Part shown: positions 25,020 to 33,354 of the stretch, one piece after another | Numbering within the stretch: the stretch's first letter is position 1 | Layout: each line of letters starts with the position of its first letter | DNA from: Bacteroidota bacterium | GTDB lineage: Bacteria > Bacteroidota > Bacteroidia > Bacteroidales > Prolixibacteraceae | Assembly (NCBI GenBank): GCA_030684645.1 | Contig: JAUXUF010000060.1 | Location: 1-58,239 of the forward strand | DNA length: 58,239 nucleotides | Direction: 5' to 3' | Program-made: the position numbers and the translations under genes | The notes under the pieces: model-generated | Databases searched by the model: none | What the model was told of the DNA's origin: nothing | The model's input: only the letters and a program-made list of their open reading frames with translations

Positions 25020-26162
25020 CTAAAGGTTGATTGATTTTAATTTTTCAACCATCAATGCGGCAGCCCGACCCGAAGCTCCTGGTTCGCCTAACTTAATCAT
25101 CATATCCCGATAATCTGCCAACATCCGTTTCTCATTTTCGGGATCATTCAAAATTTTCTCAAGTTCTGAAACCACATTTTTCAGGGTAAAGTCGGACTGA
25201 ATTAATTCGGAAACTGCTTCCCGACCTAAAATGATATTAACCAGCGAAACCCATTTGGTTTTCAGGAAAAATTTCTTCAGGAATATAAACAACCACCTGG
25301 GATTCATCTGGTAAACAACGACCTGTGGTACATTTAAAATAGCAGTTTCGAGTGTTGCGGTTCCTGACGATACAATGGCAACACTGCTGTGAATCAGTAT
25401 TTCGTAGGTTTTGTTCCAGATAACCGGTACCTGACTTTCTTTCATGAATGGCTGATAGAATTCAATTCCCATATTGGGAGCTCCGGCAATTACACACTGA
25501 TATTCGGGAAATTGTGCTGCAGCTTTCAGCATGGTGGGCAGCAAAACACTGATCTCCCCTTTGCGGCTTCCCGGCAGAACAGCCAAAATCGGTTTTTCTG
25601 GTAATTTATTCTCAGTCCAGAATCGCTGAAAATCGGGTGCAGTTTTCTTTTCCAGAATGGCATCGAGCAAAGGATTTCCAACGTAATTGACCGGGTAATC
25701 AAACTTGCGGTAGAAATCAGCTTCGAAAGGCAAAATGGTAAACATCTCATCGACATAAGCTTTTACTTTATGAACCCGCTCCTGTTTCCATGCCCATATT
25801 TTGGGTGAGATGTAATAAAATGTGCGTATTCCGTGCTCTTTGGCGAATTTGGCCATCCGGAGATTAAAGCCGGGATAATCAATCAAAATCAGAACATCAG
25901 GATTAAAAGCAAGCAAGTCTTGTTCGCAAAACCTGAAATTCTTTTTGATGGTGCGAATATTCATAATCACCGGCACCAATCCCATAAAAGCCATGTCGCG
26001 GTAATGTTTCAGCACAGTCATTCCGGCTTTTTCCATCAAGTCGCCGCCAAATCCCCGGAACTGAGCCTGAGGATCAAGCAAACTAATTTCTTTGATGAGG
26101 TTGGAAGCGTGTAAATCGCCAGAAGCTTCACCGGCTAAAACGTAGTATCTCATTAGTTCCAA
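25020..26162 (-). CDS. lpxB: Lipid-A-disaccharide synthase
   Basis: This 380-aa protein is a GT-B glycosyltransferase. YYVLAGEASGDLHASNLIKEI at the start is the LpxB signature, as are DLMEKAGMTVLKHYRDMAFMG, LIDYPGFNLRMAKFAKEHG, YYISPKIWAWKQERVHKVK and LPGSRKGEI. It condenses UDP-2,3-diacylglucosamine with lipid X to give the lipid A disaccharide. An in-frame ATG nine bases downstream (26153) may be the true start, since RYYVLAGEASGD is the conserved beginning. It follows a small membrane protein and surE in one operon. Confidence 0.96.
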   Translation of the reverse strand: MELMRYYVLAGEASGDLHASNLIKEISLLDPQAQFRGFGGDLMEKAGMTVLKHYRDMAFMGLVPVIMNIRTIKKNFRFCEQDLLAFNPDVLILIDYPGFNLRMAKFAKEHGIRTFYYISPKIWAWKQERVHKVKAYVDEMFTILPFEADFYRKFDYPVNYVGNPLLDAILEKKTAPDFQRFWTENKLPEKPILAVLPGSRKGEISVLLPTMLKAAAQFPEYQCVIAGAPNMGIEFYQPFMKESQVPVIWNKTYEILIHSSVAIVSSGTATLETAILNVPQVVVYQMNPRWLFIFLKKFFLKTKWVSLVNIILGREAVSELIQSDFTLKNVVSELEKILNDPENEKRMLADYRDMMIKLGEPGASGRAAALMVEKLKSINL

Positions 26163-26186
26163 GTTTCAAATTTCAAGTTCCAGGTA

Positions 26187-26489
26187 TCACAGCAGTTTTG
26201 CAATCAACACCAGAAAGGCATACATAAAAGTTGCCATAATTACGCCACGGGCTGCCATGTCATATTTCAACCGGTAGAACAAAAAGAAAAATCCCAGGTT
26301 TGGAAATACGCAAAGGCTAAGCAATTTCAGTAATATTTTCATCTGCCACATGCTCTTCAGGTAGTTAATAAAATCCATCCCGCTATACTTTACCTGATAG
26401 GTGATTAGGAATATGATTAAAGGCACAATAATCCCGACAGACCATCCGATCAATATCCGGTCATATCGTTTATGTTTTCGCAGAGTCAT
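26187..26489 (-). CDS. Small membrane protein between surE and lpxB
   Basis: This 100-aa protein has three predicted membrane helices (about 11-30, 53-72 and 80-99), with loops of basic residues (MTLRKHKRYDR). I know similar small proteins of unknown function at this position in Bacteroidota surE-lpxB operons, but cannot name a family. The gene begins one base after the surE stop, so it is translationally coupled. Likely an inner-membrane protein. Confidence 0.85.
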   Translation of the reverse strand: MTLRKHKRYDRILIGWSVGIIVPLIIFLITYQVKYSGMDFINYLKSMWQMKILLKLLSLCVFPNLGFFFLFYRLKYDMAARGVIMATFMYAFLVLIAKLL

Positions 26490-26490
26490 G

Positions 26491-27252
26491 TTAAAACCTC
26501 CAACTTTTCATGCTTTCAAAAGTCTGGTAGCACGTCATGTCAGCATTCACCGGAACTACCGAAACATAGCCGTTTTCGAGCGCGGTGATATCGGTATCTA
26601 CCACGTCTTCCTCGAAGTTCTTAAAATAGCCGGCCATCCAGTAGTAATCCCGTTTATGCGGATCAGTGCGCTTATCATACTCTTCGACCCATTTTCCTGA
26701 AGTTTGACGGCACACCTTGGCGCCCTTTATTTCTCCCTTCGGAATATTAACATTCAGGCAAACAAAAGGCGGGAGGCCATTTTCGGCCACCTGCTGAAAA
26801 ACACGGGCAACATAGATTTTTGCCCTTGAAAAGTCAGCTTCAGGATCATAATCGTTTAGCGAAAAGCCTATTGATGGAATTCCATGAATACATCCTTCGA
26901 GAGCTCCACCCATCGTACCTGAATACATAATACTGATGGAGGAATTTGAACCATGATTAATTCCGGAAACGACAAAATCGGGATGACGGTCGAGCAATTG
27001 GTTAAACGCAAGTTTCACACAATCGACCGGAGTACCGGTACATTTGTAAACCTGAAACCCCTCTTCATCGATTGTTTTTGTTACACGAATAGGATGATCG
27101 ACAGTAATTGCATTGGACATTCCCGACCGGTGAATATCGGGTGCAACCACCACAACATCACCAAAAAGACGCATAACTTCCGTCAATTCCTTTAATCCTT
27201 TTGCAGCGACACCATCGTCGTTGGTTATTAAAATCAGGGGCCGTTCGCTCAT
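26491..27252 (-). CDS. surE: 5'/3'-nucleotidase SurE
   Basis: This 253-aa protein has the SurE motifs: LILITNDDGVAAKGLKEL with the metal-binding Asp pair (D11-D12), APDIHRSGMSNAIT with the Ser ligand, and VSGINHGSNSSISIMYSGTMGGALEG. It is a metal-dependent phosphatase on nucleoside monophosphates linked to stress survival. A candidate -7 box (TATCTTTG, 27281-27274) lies about 22 bases upstream. It heads the surE-small membrane protein-lpxB operon. Confidence 0.96.
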   Translation of the reverse strand: MSERPLILITNDDGVAAKGLKELTEVMRLFGDVVVVAPDIHRSGMSNAITVDHPIRVTKTIDEEGFQVYKCTGTPVDCVKLAFNQLLDRHPDFVVSGINHGSNSSISIMYSGTMGGALEGCIHGIPSIGFSLNDYDPEADFSRAKIYVARVFQQVAENGLPPFVCLNVNIPKGEIKGAKVCRQTSGKWVEEYDKRTDPHKRDYYWMAGYFKNFEEDVVDTDITALENGYVSVVPVNADMTCYQTFESMKSWRF

Positions 27253-27273
27253 AATTTATTTTTTGAATGCAGA

Positions 27274-27281
27274 CAAAGATA
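27274..27281 (-). promoter_or_regulatory. Candidate promoter -7 box for surE operon
   Basis: TATCTTTG on the minus strand fits TAnnTTTG, 22 bases before the surE ATG. A TTTG is found upstream at 27300-27297, but the spacer of 15 bases is shorter than usual. Confidence 0.45.
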
Positions 27282-27435
27282 AATGAATGTACCTGACAAA
27301 ATCCTATCTAAACAATATTTAAACTGAAAAATTCACGAATCTTTCTATAGAAAATTATCGTAATGCAAAAACAACCTGAATTAAACCATGTCACATTAAT
27401 AATTGTTTTCATCATAGATCTTAAAAAAACAGACC

Positions 27436-27819
27436 ATGGAAAAGATGACAAATTCAATCAATTGGGTCGAAATTCCTGTCCTTAATTTCGAAAGGGCCAA
27501 GGAATTTTATTCCCGTATTTACGATTATGAGATGTTTGAAACCACAATGGCCTCCATGCGGATGGGCTTTTTGCCTATGGATCAGGAATCTCAGGGTGTT
27601 GGCGGCGCTATTGTTCAGGGTAATGGCTTTATACCTTCTTCGCTTGGAGCAAAAGTTTACCTGAATGGGGGTAAAGACCTGCACACTGTATTGAACCGGG
27701 TGACTGGTGCCGGGGGAGAAATTTTGGTGCCAAAAACAAAGATCAGCGATGAAATCGGGTATTTTGCTGTATTTGAGGATACCGAAGGAAATCACATCTC
27801 GCTTCACTCGAAGGAATAA
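27436..27819 (+). CDS. VOC-family (glyoxalase-like) protein
   Basis: This 127-aa protein has the vicinal oxygen chelate fold: SINWVEIPVLNFERAKEFYSRIYDYEMFE at the N-terminus, GGAIVQGNGFIPSS in the middle and EIGYFAVFEDTEGNHISLHS at the end. Metal-binding positions (H/E) are only partly present, as in many VOC proteins of unknown substrate. It is transcribed away from surE and stands alone. The downstream non-coding DNA has a short GGCTTCTGGTCTCT tandem repeat. Confidence 0.9.
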   Translation: MEKMTNSINWVEIPVLNFERAKEFYSRIYDYEMFETTMASMRMGFLPMDQESQGVGGAIVQGNGFIPSSLGAKVYLNGGKDLHTVLNRVTGAGGEILVPKTKISDEIGYFAVFEDTEGNHISLHSKE

Positions 27820-27834
27820 ACCGAAAAATTGGCT

Positions 27835-27922
27835 TCTGGTCTCTGGCTTCTGGTCTCTGGCAAAACTCAATATCAATACAGAATAGTGCTTTGCCAGAAG
27901 CCAGTGGCAGGTTGCCAGTAGC
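27835..27922. repeat. GGCTTCTGGTCTCT tandem units and inverted copy
   Basis: Two copies of GGCTTCTGGTCTCT (27833-27860) are followed about 30 bases later by TTTGCCAGAAGCCAGTGGCAGG, a partly complementary sequence. The block could fold into a hairpin between the convergent VOC and lipoprotein genes and resembles a dispersed Bacteroidota repeat. Confidence 0.6.
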
Positions 27923-27954
27923 TTTTTCAATCAGAGAATTCAAAAAATCAAGAG

Positions 27955-28779
27955 CTAATTTTTCAACCGCACCTGAATTTCATCGCCATCATTCCACTTT
28001 CTCGAAATCTGACAATATTCGCCCGGATGTGGTACATATTTCACATTTCCGTGAGTAACGGTCGGATTAACAGCCCATGCCGGAATCCGGATAAAAAGGT
28101 CGAGGTAACGCACATCATCGCACTCACATTTCAATATCATTTCATTGCTCTTCGGATAGTCGGTTTTTTGAATCAGTTTGATGGTTCCACCAGTTGTATG
28201 ATGGTGATTCACGCTTGATGAACCAATGACATTGATAAATATCTGGTCGTCAATATGTGTGTAGATCACTGACTTCAGGAATTTCTCGGATAAAACCGGG
28301 ACTTTGGATCCGTACAGCATTTTCTCCAATGCATCACCAAACTTCACTTCGCCTGACAGTTTAAGCAGATTGACATTTAATTCAGCCCATTTTCGGGCAA
28401 TGCTCTTTGATTGAGAATCCGTCAGTGAATCGGCTTTAACAACAGGCAAACCATCAGGCCCAACATGATTCCTCCTGAAATCTTCCCAACTTGCAGAAAG
28501 AGTTTTCCATAAACTATCCGATTTCGTTTCCCTGACCGTATTTACCAAAGAAATCATCTCCTCTGTTTTTTGCGAAAGTGTGTTTGATTCCTGAACATTA
28601 AGTCCCTGATCAACCAAAAGTGAATCGGTCAGTAATTGCTGCATAACAGAATTATCAATTGTAATTTGCTTTTCTGCAAAAGGTCCTGAATTAATTACTG
28701 TCAATCGATATGCATCGTTTCCGCAGGCAAATAAAATTGAGGCAATCCATATTAAGGCGACCTGTTTTAAATACTTCAT
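27955..28779 (-). CDS. Lipoprotein with GH127-like C-terminal region
   Basis: This 274-aa protein has a lipoprotein signal with lipobox LFAC (Cys19). The C-terminal region, YLDLFIRIPAWAVNPTV then PGEYCQISRKWNDGDEIQVRL, strongly recalls the C-terminal beta-sandwich of GH127 (DUF1680) beta-L-arabinofuranosidases, where LRIPAWA and the RxWxxGD segment recur. The catalytic alpha/alpha barrel is absent, since a normal GH127 enzyme is over 600 aa. The N-terminal half (about 25-130) is helical and unknown. It may be a surface binding protein or a truncated hydrolase relic. Confidence 0.7.
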   Translation of the reverse strand: MKYLKQVALIWIASILFACGNDAYRLTVINSGPFAEKQITIDNSVMQQLLTDSLLVDQGLNVQESNTLSQKTEEMISLVNTVRETKSDSLWKTLSASWEDFRRNHVGPDGLPVVKADSLTDSQSKSIARKWAELNVNLLKLSGEVKFGDALEKMLYGSKVPVLSEKFLKSVIYTHIDDQIFINVIGSSSVNHHHTTGGTIKLIQKTDYPKSNEMILKCECDDVRYLDLFIRIPAWAVNPTVTHGNVKYVPHPGEYCQISRKWNDGDEIQVRLKN

Positions 28780-29280
28780 TTCAATATTTTTATATCTGAA
28801 ACATTTTTATCGTCAATGGGTTCAAATCTAAAAATCAAATTTGCTTATATTTCACATCAATATATTTTTATCATGCCTGATAAAAAAGGTATCTCATTTA
28901 AATCCTTTCGATTTCGATCGTTGTGGACCGGACCGACATAAAAGAAGCTATCGCCGGAAGCGACCGCGATTTCACGAGCGACAGCATGGCCATTGTTGCA
29001 GCAGAAACAGCACTGACATTGACTGCCTGGTATTTTTTCAGGAAGGGATAATGGAAGATGGTAAAAGTTTAGGGAAGTTTCTACAGGAGAATAAATATCC
29101 GATATTCAAAAAAATGTAAAATATCGAATAAGGAACAAGAAACTCCGAAGTACTCCTTTCTTATTTCTTAACGCTATCAGGTTCTTCGGACGCTGACAAG
29201 TTGTATTTTGGATGAAGTTAACGTCAACTACATTTTGGGAATTGGTTAATCGACTTGGATATTGGACATTTGTTTCTTAT
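28780..29280. other. Non-coding gap with possible frameshifted gene remnant
   Basis: No complete gene is seen in this 501-bp gap. On the + strand, one frame reads IKEAIAGSDRDFTSDSMAIV then AAETALTLTAWYFF (28940-29040) and, after a frameshift, QEGIMEDGKSLGKFLQENKY then PIFKKM to a stop at 29119. The change of frame with protein-like sequence on both sides suggests a decayed gene of about 70 codons or more. I do not recognise the family. Confidence 0.4.
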
Positions 29281-30546
29281 TCATTGAATCTCAGCATAAT
29301 TCCCCAAAGACAATCTTCGGAGTTTGGGAGCGATTCCGGAGGCAACTCCAACCACAATCAAGGTCATCACTCCACCAAAGACAACCGATGGGACCAAGCC
29401 CATCAAACTGGCAGCAGCGCCTGATTCAAAAGCGCCCAGTTCATTCGACGAACCAACAAAAATACTGTTGACCGACGATACGCGTCCTTTCATTTCATTG
29501 GCGGTGAATAACTGAAGAATGCTGCTTCTGACGACCACGCTCACAAAGTCAAAGGAACCACTCAGCAACAAACATGCTGCTGAAAGATAGAAGTTTTTGG
29601 ATAGTGCAAAAACAATCATGCAAACTCCGAATCCGGCGACACTGTAAAGCATTTGCCTACCGGAATTTTTGACCGGCGGATAAAAAGTAAGCACAACAGA
29701 CATCAGGATAGCGCCAATGGCCGGACAGGCTCGCAGAATGCCCAATCCTTCAGGGCCAACTTTCAGAATATCGGAAGCAAAAACCGGCAACATCGCAACC
29801 GCGCCTCCAAACAAAACGGCAAACATGTCGAGTGAGAATGCTCCTAATAGAACCTGGTTTTTAAAAACATAGCGAATTCCTTCACCAATTCGGACAAAAA
29901 TTCGGTCGTCACTTTCGGTGACATGCACCACTTTTCCCGGACTTTTAATGAAAAACATCAGAATTACACAAGTCAGGAAAAAAGAAAATACCAGTAAATA
30001 CGCTGGTACAATTCCGAAGAATCCATACATCAAACCGCCCAGTGCAGGTCCGGTGACTGCAGCAACCTGCCATACTGTACTTCCCCAGGTTGCTGCTTTG
30101 GCCAACAATTCGCGGGGAACAAGCTGCCCCAGCAGAGCAGTGTGAGCAGGCATCAAAATCCCGCGGACCAGTCCAACCAGAAAGATAGTAGTAAAAATCG
30201 GTGCAGTACCAACTAAAAAACGCGTAGCTTCTGAATCGATACTTGAACCCAATAAAATGGCAGATCCAAGCAACAGCAAGAAACTGGTGTTAAAGATGAT
30301 TTTCTTCCGGTCCCAGATATCGACAAAATGACCGGCAAACAGAGCGATGGAAACCTGCGGAATAACTTCGGTAAGGCCAATCATACCTAACGAAAATGGA
30401 TTTTTAGTAATGTCGTACAATTGCCAGCCTACGATGACAGCTTGCATCAACGTTGCAGCGGTCATAAAAAAGCGGTAAGCCATAAACAGCCGGAAATTGC
30501 GGATGTGCATCACCGCAAAAGCCTCATTCGAAAAAAAACTTTTCAT
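29281..30546 (-). CDS. MFS transporter (MFS_3/EntS-like)
   Basis: This 421-aa protein has about twelve membrane helices and the MFS-type loop SLGMIGLTEVIPQVSIALFAGHFVDIWDRKKII between helices 2 and 3. GVASGIAPKLRRL lies at the C-terminal end. The sequence is close to the EntS-type MFS_3 group used for siderophore or drug export. Substrate cannot be determined. Its start overlaps the stop of the upstream 150-aa gene, so it may be co-transcribed with the AAA ATPase pair. Confidence 0.9.
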   Translation of the reverse strand: MKSFFSNEAFAVMHIRNFRLFMAYRFFMTAATLMQAVIVGWQLYDITKNPFSLGMIGLTEVIPQVSIALFAGHFVDIWDRKKIIFNTSFLLLLGSAILLGSSIDSEATRFLVGTAPIFTTIFLVGLVRGILMPAHTALLGQLVPRELLAKAATWGSTVWQVAAVTGPALGGLMYGFFGIVPAYLLVFSFFLTCVILMFFIKSPGKVVHVTESDDRIFVRIGEGIRYVFKNQVLLGAFSLDMFAVLFGGAVAMLPVFASDILKVGPEGLGILRACPAIGAILMSVVLTFYPPVKNSGRQMLYSVAGFGVCMIVFALSKNFYLSAACLLLSGSFDFVSVVVRSSILQLFTANEMKGRVSSVNSIFVGSSNELGAFESGAAASLMGLVPSVVFGGVMTLIVVGVASGIAPKLRRLSLGNYAEIQ

Positions 30547-30998
30547 TAAAGAACTAATTTCGGTATCGGCACTAAACCAGCTTTAATTGCTGTGCGGTAT
30601 TGTGGAGAGTTTTTGGGAATTTGAAAATTTTTAGATTGTACCCAATAATATGGAGTTCTACTTTTTGATTTCATTTTATTGATTTCAGGAGCTTTTTCAT
30701 TCAACCATTGCTTTAACCATTGAAACTTCAATATCACAGCACGAACTTCTCCTGAATTTGCAGAATGAACTTCAACAAAGTAAACTTCTGAATTATATGC
30801 AAAAGTATAATCCCATCTATTATCGTTGGGATACAAATACTTTGTGCACTCATCAATCTCTACGCTTCCCTGGATAAGGCTTGTGTCAGCAACTTCAACT
30901 TTATTACTATGCTTCCCAAAAGCAGACAACCCAGTTCGAAAACCCATTGCGATTTCGGGAGTCGCTTCTACTGCTTGTTTAAATGTCAATGCTGGCAT
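30546..30998 (-). CDS. Small partner of AAA ATPase, possibly nuclease-like
   Basis: From the ATG at 30998 this protein is about 150 aa (MPALTFKQAVEATPEIAMGF). An upstream in-frame ATG at 31112 overlaps the AAA gene by ~100 bp and is less likely. The segment RWDYTFAYNSEVYFVEVHSANSGEVRAVILKFQWLKQWL has an Asp followed about 12 residues later by E-V-H and then a Lys helix, which is reminiscent of a PD-(D/E)xK-type or restriction-like core, though the usual K of ExK is His. It starts 11 bp after the AAA ATPase gene ends, so the two form a unit. I do not recognise the family. Confidence 0.6.
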   Translation of the reverse strand: MPALTFKQAVEATPEIAMGFRTGLSAFGKHSNKVEVADTSLIQGSVEIDECTKYLYPNDNRWDYTFAYNSEVYFVEVHSANSGEVRAVILKFQWLKQWLNEKAPEINKMKSKSRTPYYWVQSKNFQIPKNSPQYRTAIKAGLVPIPKLVL

Positions 30999-31008
30999 CT
31001 GATTACTA

Positions 31009-32163
31009 TTAATCTTCAGTATAATACTTCGAGACAATATCAACAGCTTTGCCAGAAAATTCGGATAATCCTCCCCAATTTGATATTGACTCATTTTCAC
31101 TGCCAGCATCAAGAGAAGAAATATCCTTCACACTTACTTTATCATTTTCCCTATCAAAGTAATAAGTATTTATAGTTTTATTTTCGATAATATTTTCGAA
31201 CAAACGCTTTGTTGGTGCAGTCCTTTTAATATCAAACAACTCGAACAAAGAATCACTACTTACATTTGATTGTTTTAACAAATTGAATGCCCAAGCGAAT
31301 TCAAGAAATACCGGTGAATGAGTTGAAATAATTACTTTGTAGTCTCTTGAGAGCAAATCTATAACTTGAAGAATAACAGATTTAATGGCTTGTGGATGCA
31401 ATCCCATTTCAGGTTCTTCAATAACCACATATTTAATTTCATCCCTTCGACTTATTTTTGAAGAAGTGCAAAGCCAGTAAAAACTAAGCAACAAAGGCAT
31501 AAATTCTTTTTGACCGGCACTCCAAGTCATAAAAGGAATACTAAGTCCATCAATTTGCATTCGAAACTTTCTTTGTCCGGAAATATTCTCAATAACAATT
31601 TTACCATTGTGAAAAATGCTATCATTAAACGAGTTCCGAAGAGGAGCTTTTAAGCGTTGACTTAAAGGGAAAACTGATCCATGTTTTCCAATATCAGATT
31701 GCATCAGTTGACGCAAAGTCTCACTAAAATGTCGAAGCACATAAGGAACGGATTCGTCAAATTCAGTAAAATATTTTGGCCTTCCATCTGAAATGCTCAA
31801 TATTCTCTGAGCAGGGATATAAAACATTATTTCATCAGAATTTTTGAAGCTTTCTTTTTGTTTTGGAAGCCAGTATCCTTTGTCAACTGGTTTTGAATCA
31901 AATAAAATTTCTGTATTATCCTTCCAAATTCCGTGCATTCCATCACCAAAAAATAGATCAAATAAATCATCAGAATCTTTACTCCATACAAAATTATATT
32001 GTTCGAGTGTCTTCCTTATATGTTTCTTATCAATAATTAGTTTTAACATTTGTATAAATATGCTTTTTCCACTTGCCTGAGGACCAACCAATAAAGTTAA
32101 ATTTCCAAAATTTACATTCGCATCTTCTATCGGACCAAGCGATTTAATTTTAATATTTTCCAT
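31009..32163 (-). CDS. AAA ATPase (AAA_15/AAA_21, ABC-type/OLD-like)
   Basis: This 384-aa protein has an N-terminal ATPase start ENIKIKSLGPIEDANVNFGN and Walker A GPQASGKS. It has the ABC-type signature-like MTWSAGQKEFMPLLLSFYW, Walker B VVIEEPEMGLHP and a switch His in IISTHSPVFLEF. This is the layout of defence-associated ATPases such as those in Septu, OLD/Gabija-like and retron-linked systems. No TOPRIM nuclease is fused; instead a small gene follows immediately. A -7-like box TACATTTG (32189-32182) precedes the start. Role in defence is an inference from architecture only. Confidence 0.85.
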   Translation of the reverse strand: MENIKIKSLGPIEDANVNFGNLTLLVGPQASGKSIFIQMLKLIIDKKHIRKTLEQYNFVWSKDSDDLFDLFFGDGMHGIWKDNTEILFDSKPVDKGYWLPKQKESFKNSDEIMFYIPAQRILSISDGRPKYFTEFDESVPYVLRHFSETLRQLMQSDIGKHGSVFPLSQRLKAPLRNSFNDSIFHNGKIVIENISGQRKFRMQIDGLSIPFMTWSAGQKEFMPLLLSFYWLCTSSKISRRDEIKYVVIEEPEMGLHPQAIKSVILQVIDLLSRDYKVIISTHSPVFLEFAWAFNLLKQSNVSSDSLFELFDIKRTAPTKRLFENIIENKTINTYYFDRENDKVSVKDISSLDAGSENESISNWGGLSEFSGKAVDIVSKYYTED

Positions 32164-32181
32164 TGTATAAAGTTTATTTTA

Positions 32182-32189
32182 CAAATGTA
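32182..32189 (-). promoter_or_regulatory. Candidate promoter -7 box for AAA ATPase gene
   Basis: TACATTTG on the minus strand fits TAnnTTTG and lies 19 bases before the ATG. The -33 is not evident. Confidence 0.4.
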
Positions 32190-32218
32190 TTGTAAATTAC
32201 GCTACTAAATTAAACAAT

Positions 32219-32593
32219 ATGAGCACCCTTGGAAATCTGATCTGGTTAATCTTTGGTGGTTTTTTGGTATTTCTGGAGTATATGGTTGCAGGTTTTTTAT
32301 TGTGCCTGACCATCATCGGAATACCCTTTGGAATTCAGGCGTTTAAACTGGCCGTTCTGGCATTATGGCCATTCGGGAAAACCATTGTACTCCAGCCATC
32401 GGCTCCGGGCTGTCTTTCAACCATCATGAACCTGATCTGGTTGCTTATTGGCGGAATCTGGATCGCATTAACTCATCTGATTTTCGGATTACTTCTGGGA
32501 ATCACCATCATCGGCATTCCCTGGGCCAAACAGCATTTCAAACTCGTTTCGTTGGCTCTGACGCCGTTCGGACGGGAGATTGCAGATAAATGA
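32219..32593 (+). CDS. YccF-domain membrane protein
   Basis: This 124-aa protein contains two tandem YccF (DUF307) repeats: NLIWLIFGGFLVFLEYMVAGFLLCLTIIGIPFGIQ and NLIWLLIGGIWIALTHLIFGLLLGITIIGIPWAKQ. Each carries two membrane-embedded helices and a conserved IIGIPxxxQ turn, followed by KLxxLxLxPFGxxI. It is an inner-membrane protein of unknown function. It is transcribed divergently from the AAA ATPase gene, with 55 bp between the starts. Confidence 0.95.
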   Translation: MSTLGNLIWLIFGGFLVFLEYMVAGFLLCLTIIGIPFGIQAFKLAVLALWPFGKTIVLQPSAPGCLSTIMNLIWLLIGGIWIALTHLIFGLLLGITIIGIPWAKQHFKLVSLALTPFGREIADK

Positions 32594-32621
32594 CCATGCA
32601 TCCTTTTAACCTTGGTGACGT

Positions 32622-32843
32622 TTATCTTTTACTTGCATTAAGTATTGTTAGTCCAATAATCTCATCATTCTCATACCTGATAATGATATCATCATCAGTC
32701 ATTTCAGTATGATCAGCATTATTTGGTTTTTTAAAGTGAAAGTATAAACAATCAGCCTCATCATCATAACTTGACCATACATTTTTATGCTTCATAAAGT
32801 ATGGTAATATTTCCTTAATTTCATTCACCACTATTGTTTCCAT
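32622..32843 (-). CDS. DUF2283-domain protein
   Basis: This 73-aa protein matches DUF2283: WSSYDDEADCLYFHFKKPNNADHTEMTDDDIIIRYENDEIIGLTILNASKR, with the typical YDxEAD and GLTIL segments. Such small proteins often accompany a toxin-like gene. Here a 115-aa nuclease-like gene lies 84 bp upstream on the same strand, suggesting a toxin-antitoxin-like pair. The pairing is an inference. Confidence 0.88.
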   Translation of the reverse strand: METIVVNEIKEILPYFMKHKNVWSSYDDEADCLYFHFKKPNNADHTEMTDDDIIIRYENDEIIGLTILNASKR

Positions 32844-32927
32844 ATTTCTTTCTTATTATACTTTGATAAACAGCCATATATAAACAATTCATGAAAGTAC
32901 TTTTCAGATTGCTTTTATCATTTATAG

Positions 32928-33275
32928 CTATACAATCAATGATTCATAAAATCCTAAAGAGTTATTCTGTTCCCAAATAACTATCTTCTTTTCAAATTTT
33001 TGCTCTTTACTGGACAAAAATGATGTAATGACAAATCCATCTTCAAGAGATATTTCTTTGTAAATAACAACAATAAATTTACCTGTGTTTTCAAATCTAA
33101 AGCTGACAGCAATTAATCCCCCTTCATTTCCTTCATAGATGATCTTTGGATTTTCGATTGTTTCCAAAATTTCATAGTAAAAATCAGCAACCTCTGGGAG
33201 TCCAGTAGTTATGTGTTGCCAGCGTTCAGGAGTTAAGCGAATAGGAACATTATTTTTCGAAATTCCAATATCCAT
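32928..33275 (-). CDS. Small protein resembling barnase/EndoU/RelE-like (PBECR) nucleases
   Basis: This 115-aa protein reads VPIRLTPERWQHITTGLPEVADFYYEILETIENPKIIYEGNEGGLIAVSFRF then KFIVVIYKEISLEDGFVITSFLSSK. The order of helix with RWxHI, helix, then GGLIAVSFRF and FVITSFLSS strands resembles the phage/polymorphic-toxin PBECR/DUF4258-like nuclease group. Catalytic residues would include H22 and the late Thr/Ser, but this is not certain. It precedes a DUF2283 gene. Confidence 0.6.
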   Translation of the reverse strand: MDIGISKNNVPIRLTPERWQHITTGLPEVADFYYEILETIENPKIIYEGNEGGLIAVSFRFENTGKFIVVIYKEISLEDGFVITSFLSSKEQKFEKKIVIWEQNNSLGFYESLIV

Positions 33276-33354
33276 ATTGTGCCAGTTTTTACAAATATAG
33301 ATTTAAAAACTTGAATATTCTATTATCCATAATTTATAAAGAATCTGACACAGA

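Noticed and set aside
27454-27930. 158-aa minus-strand frame opposite the VOC gene
   Set aside because: The VOC protein on the + strand has full family motifs; the antisense frame is low-complexity and unlike any protein.
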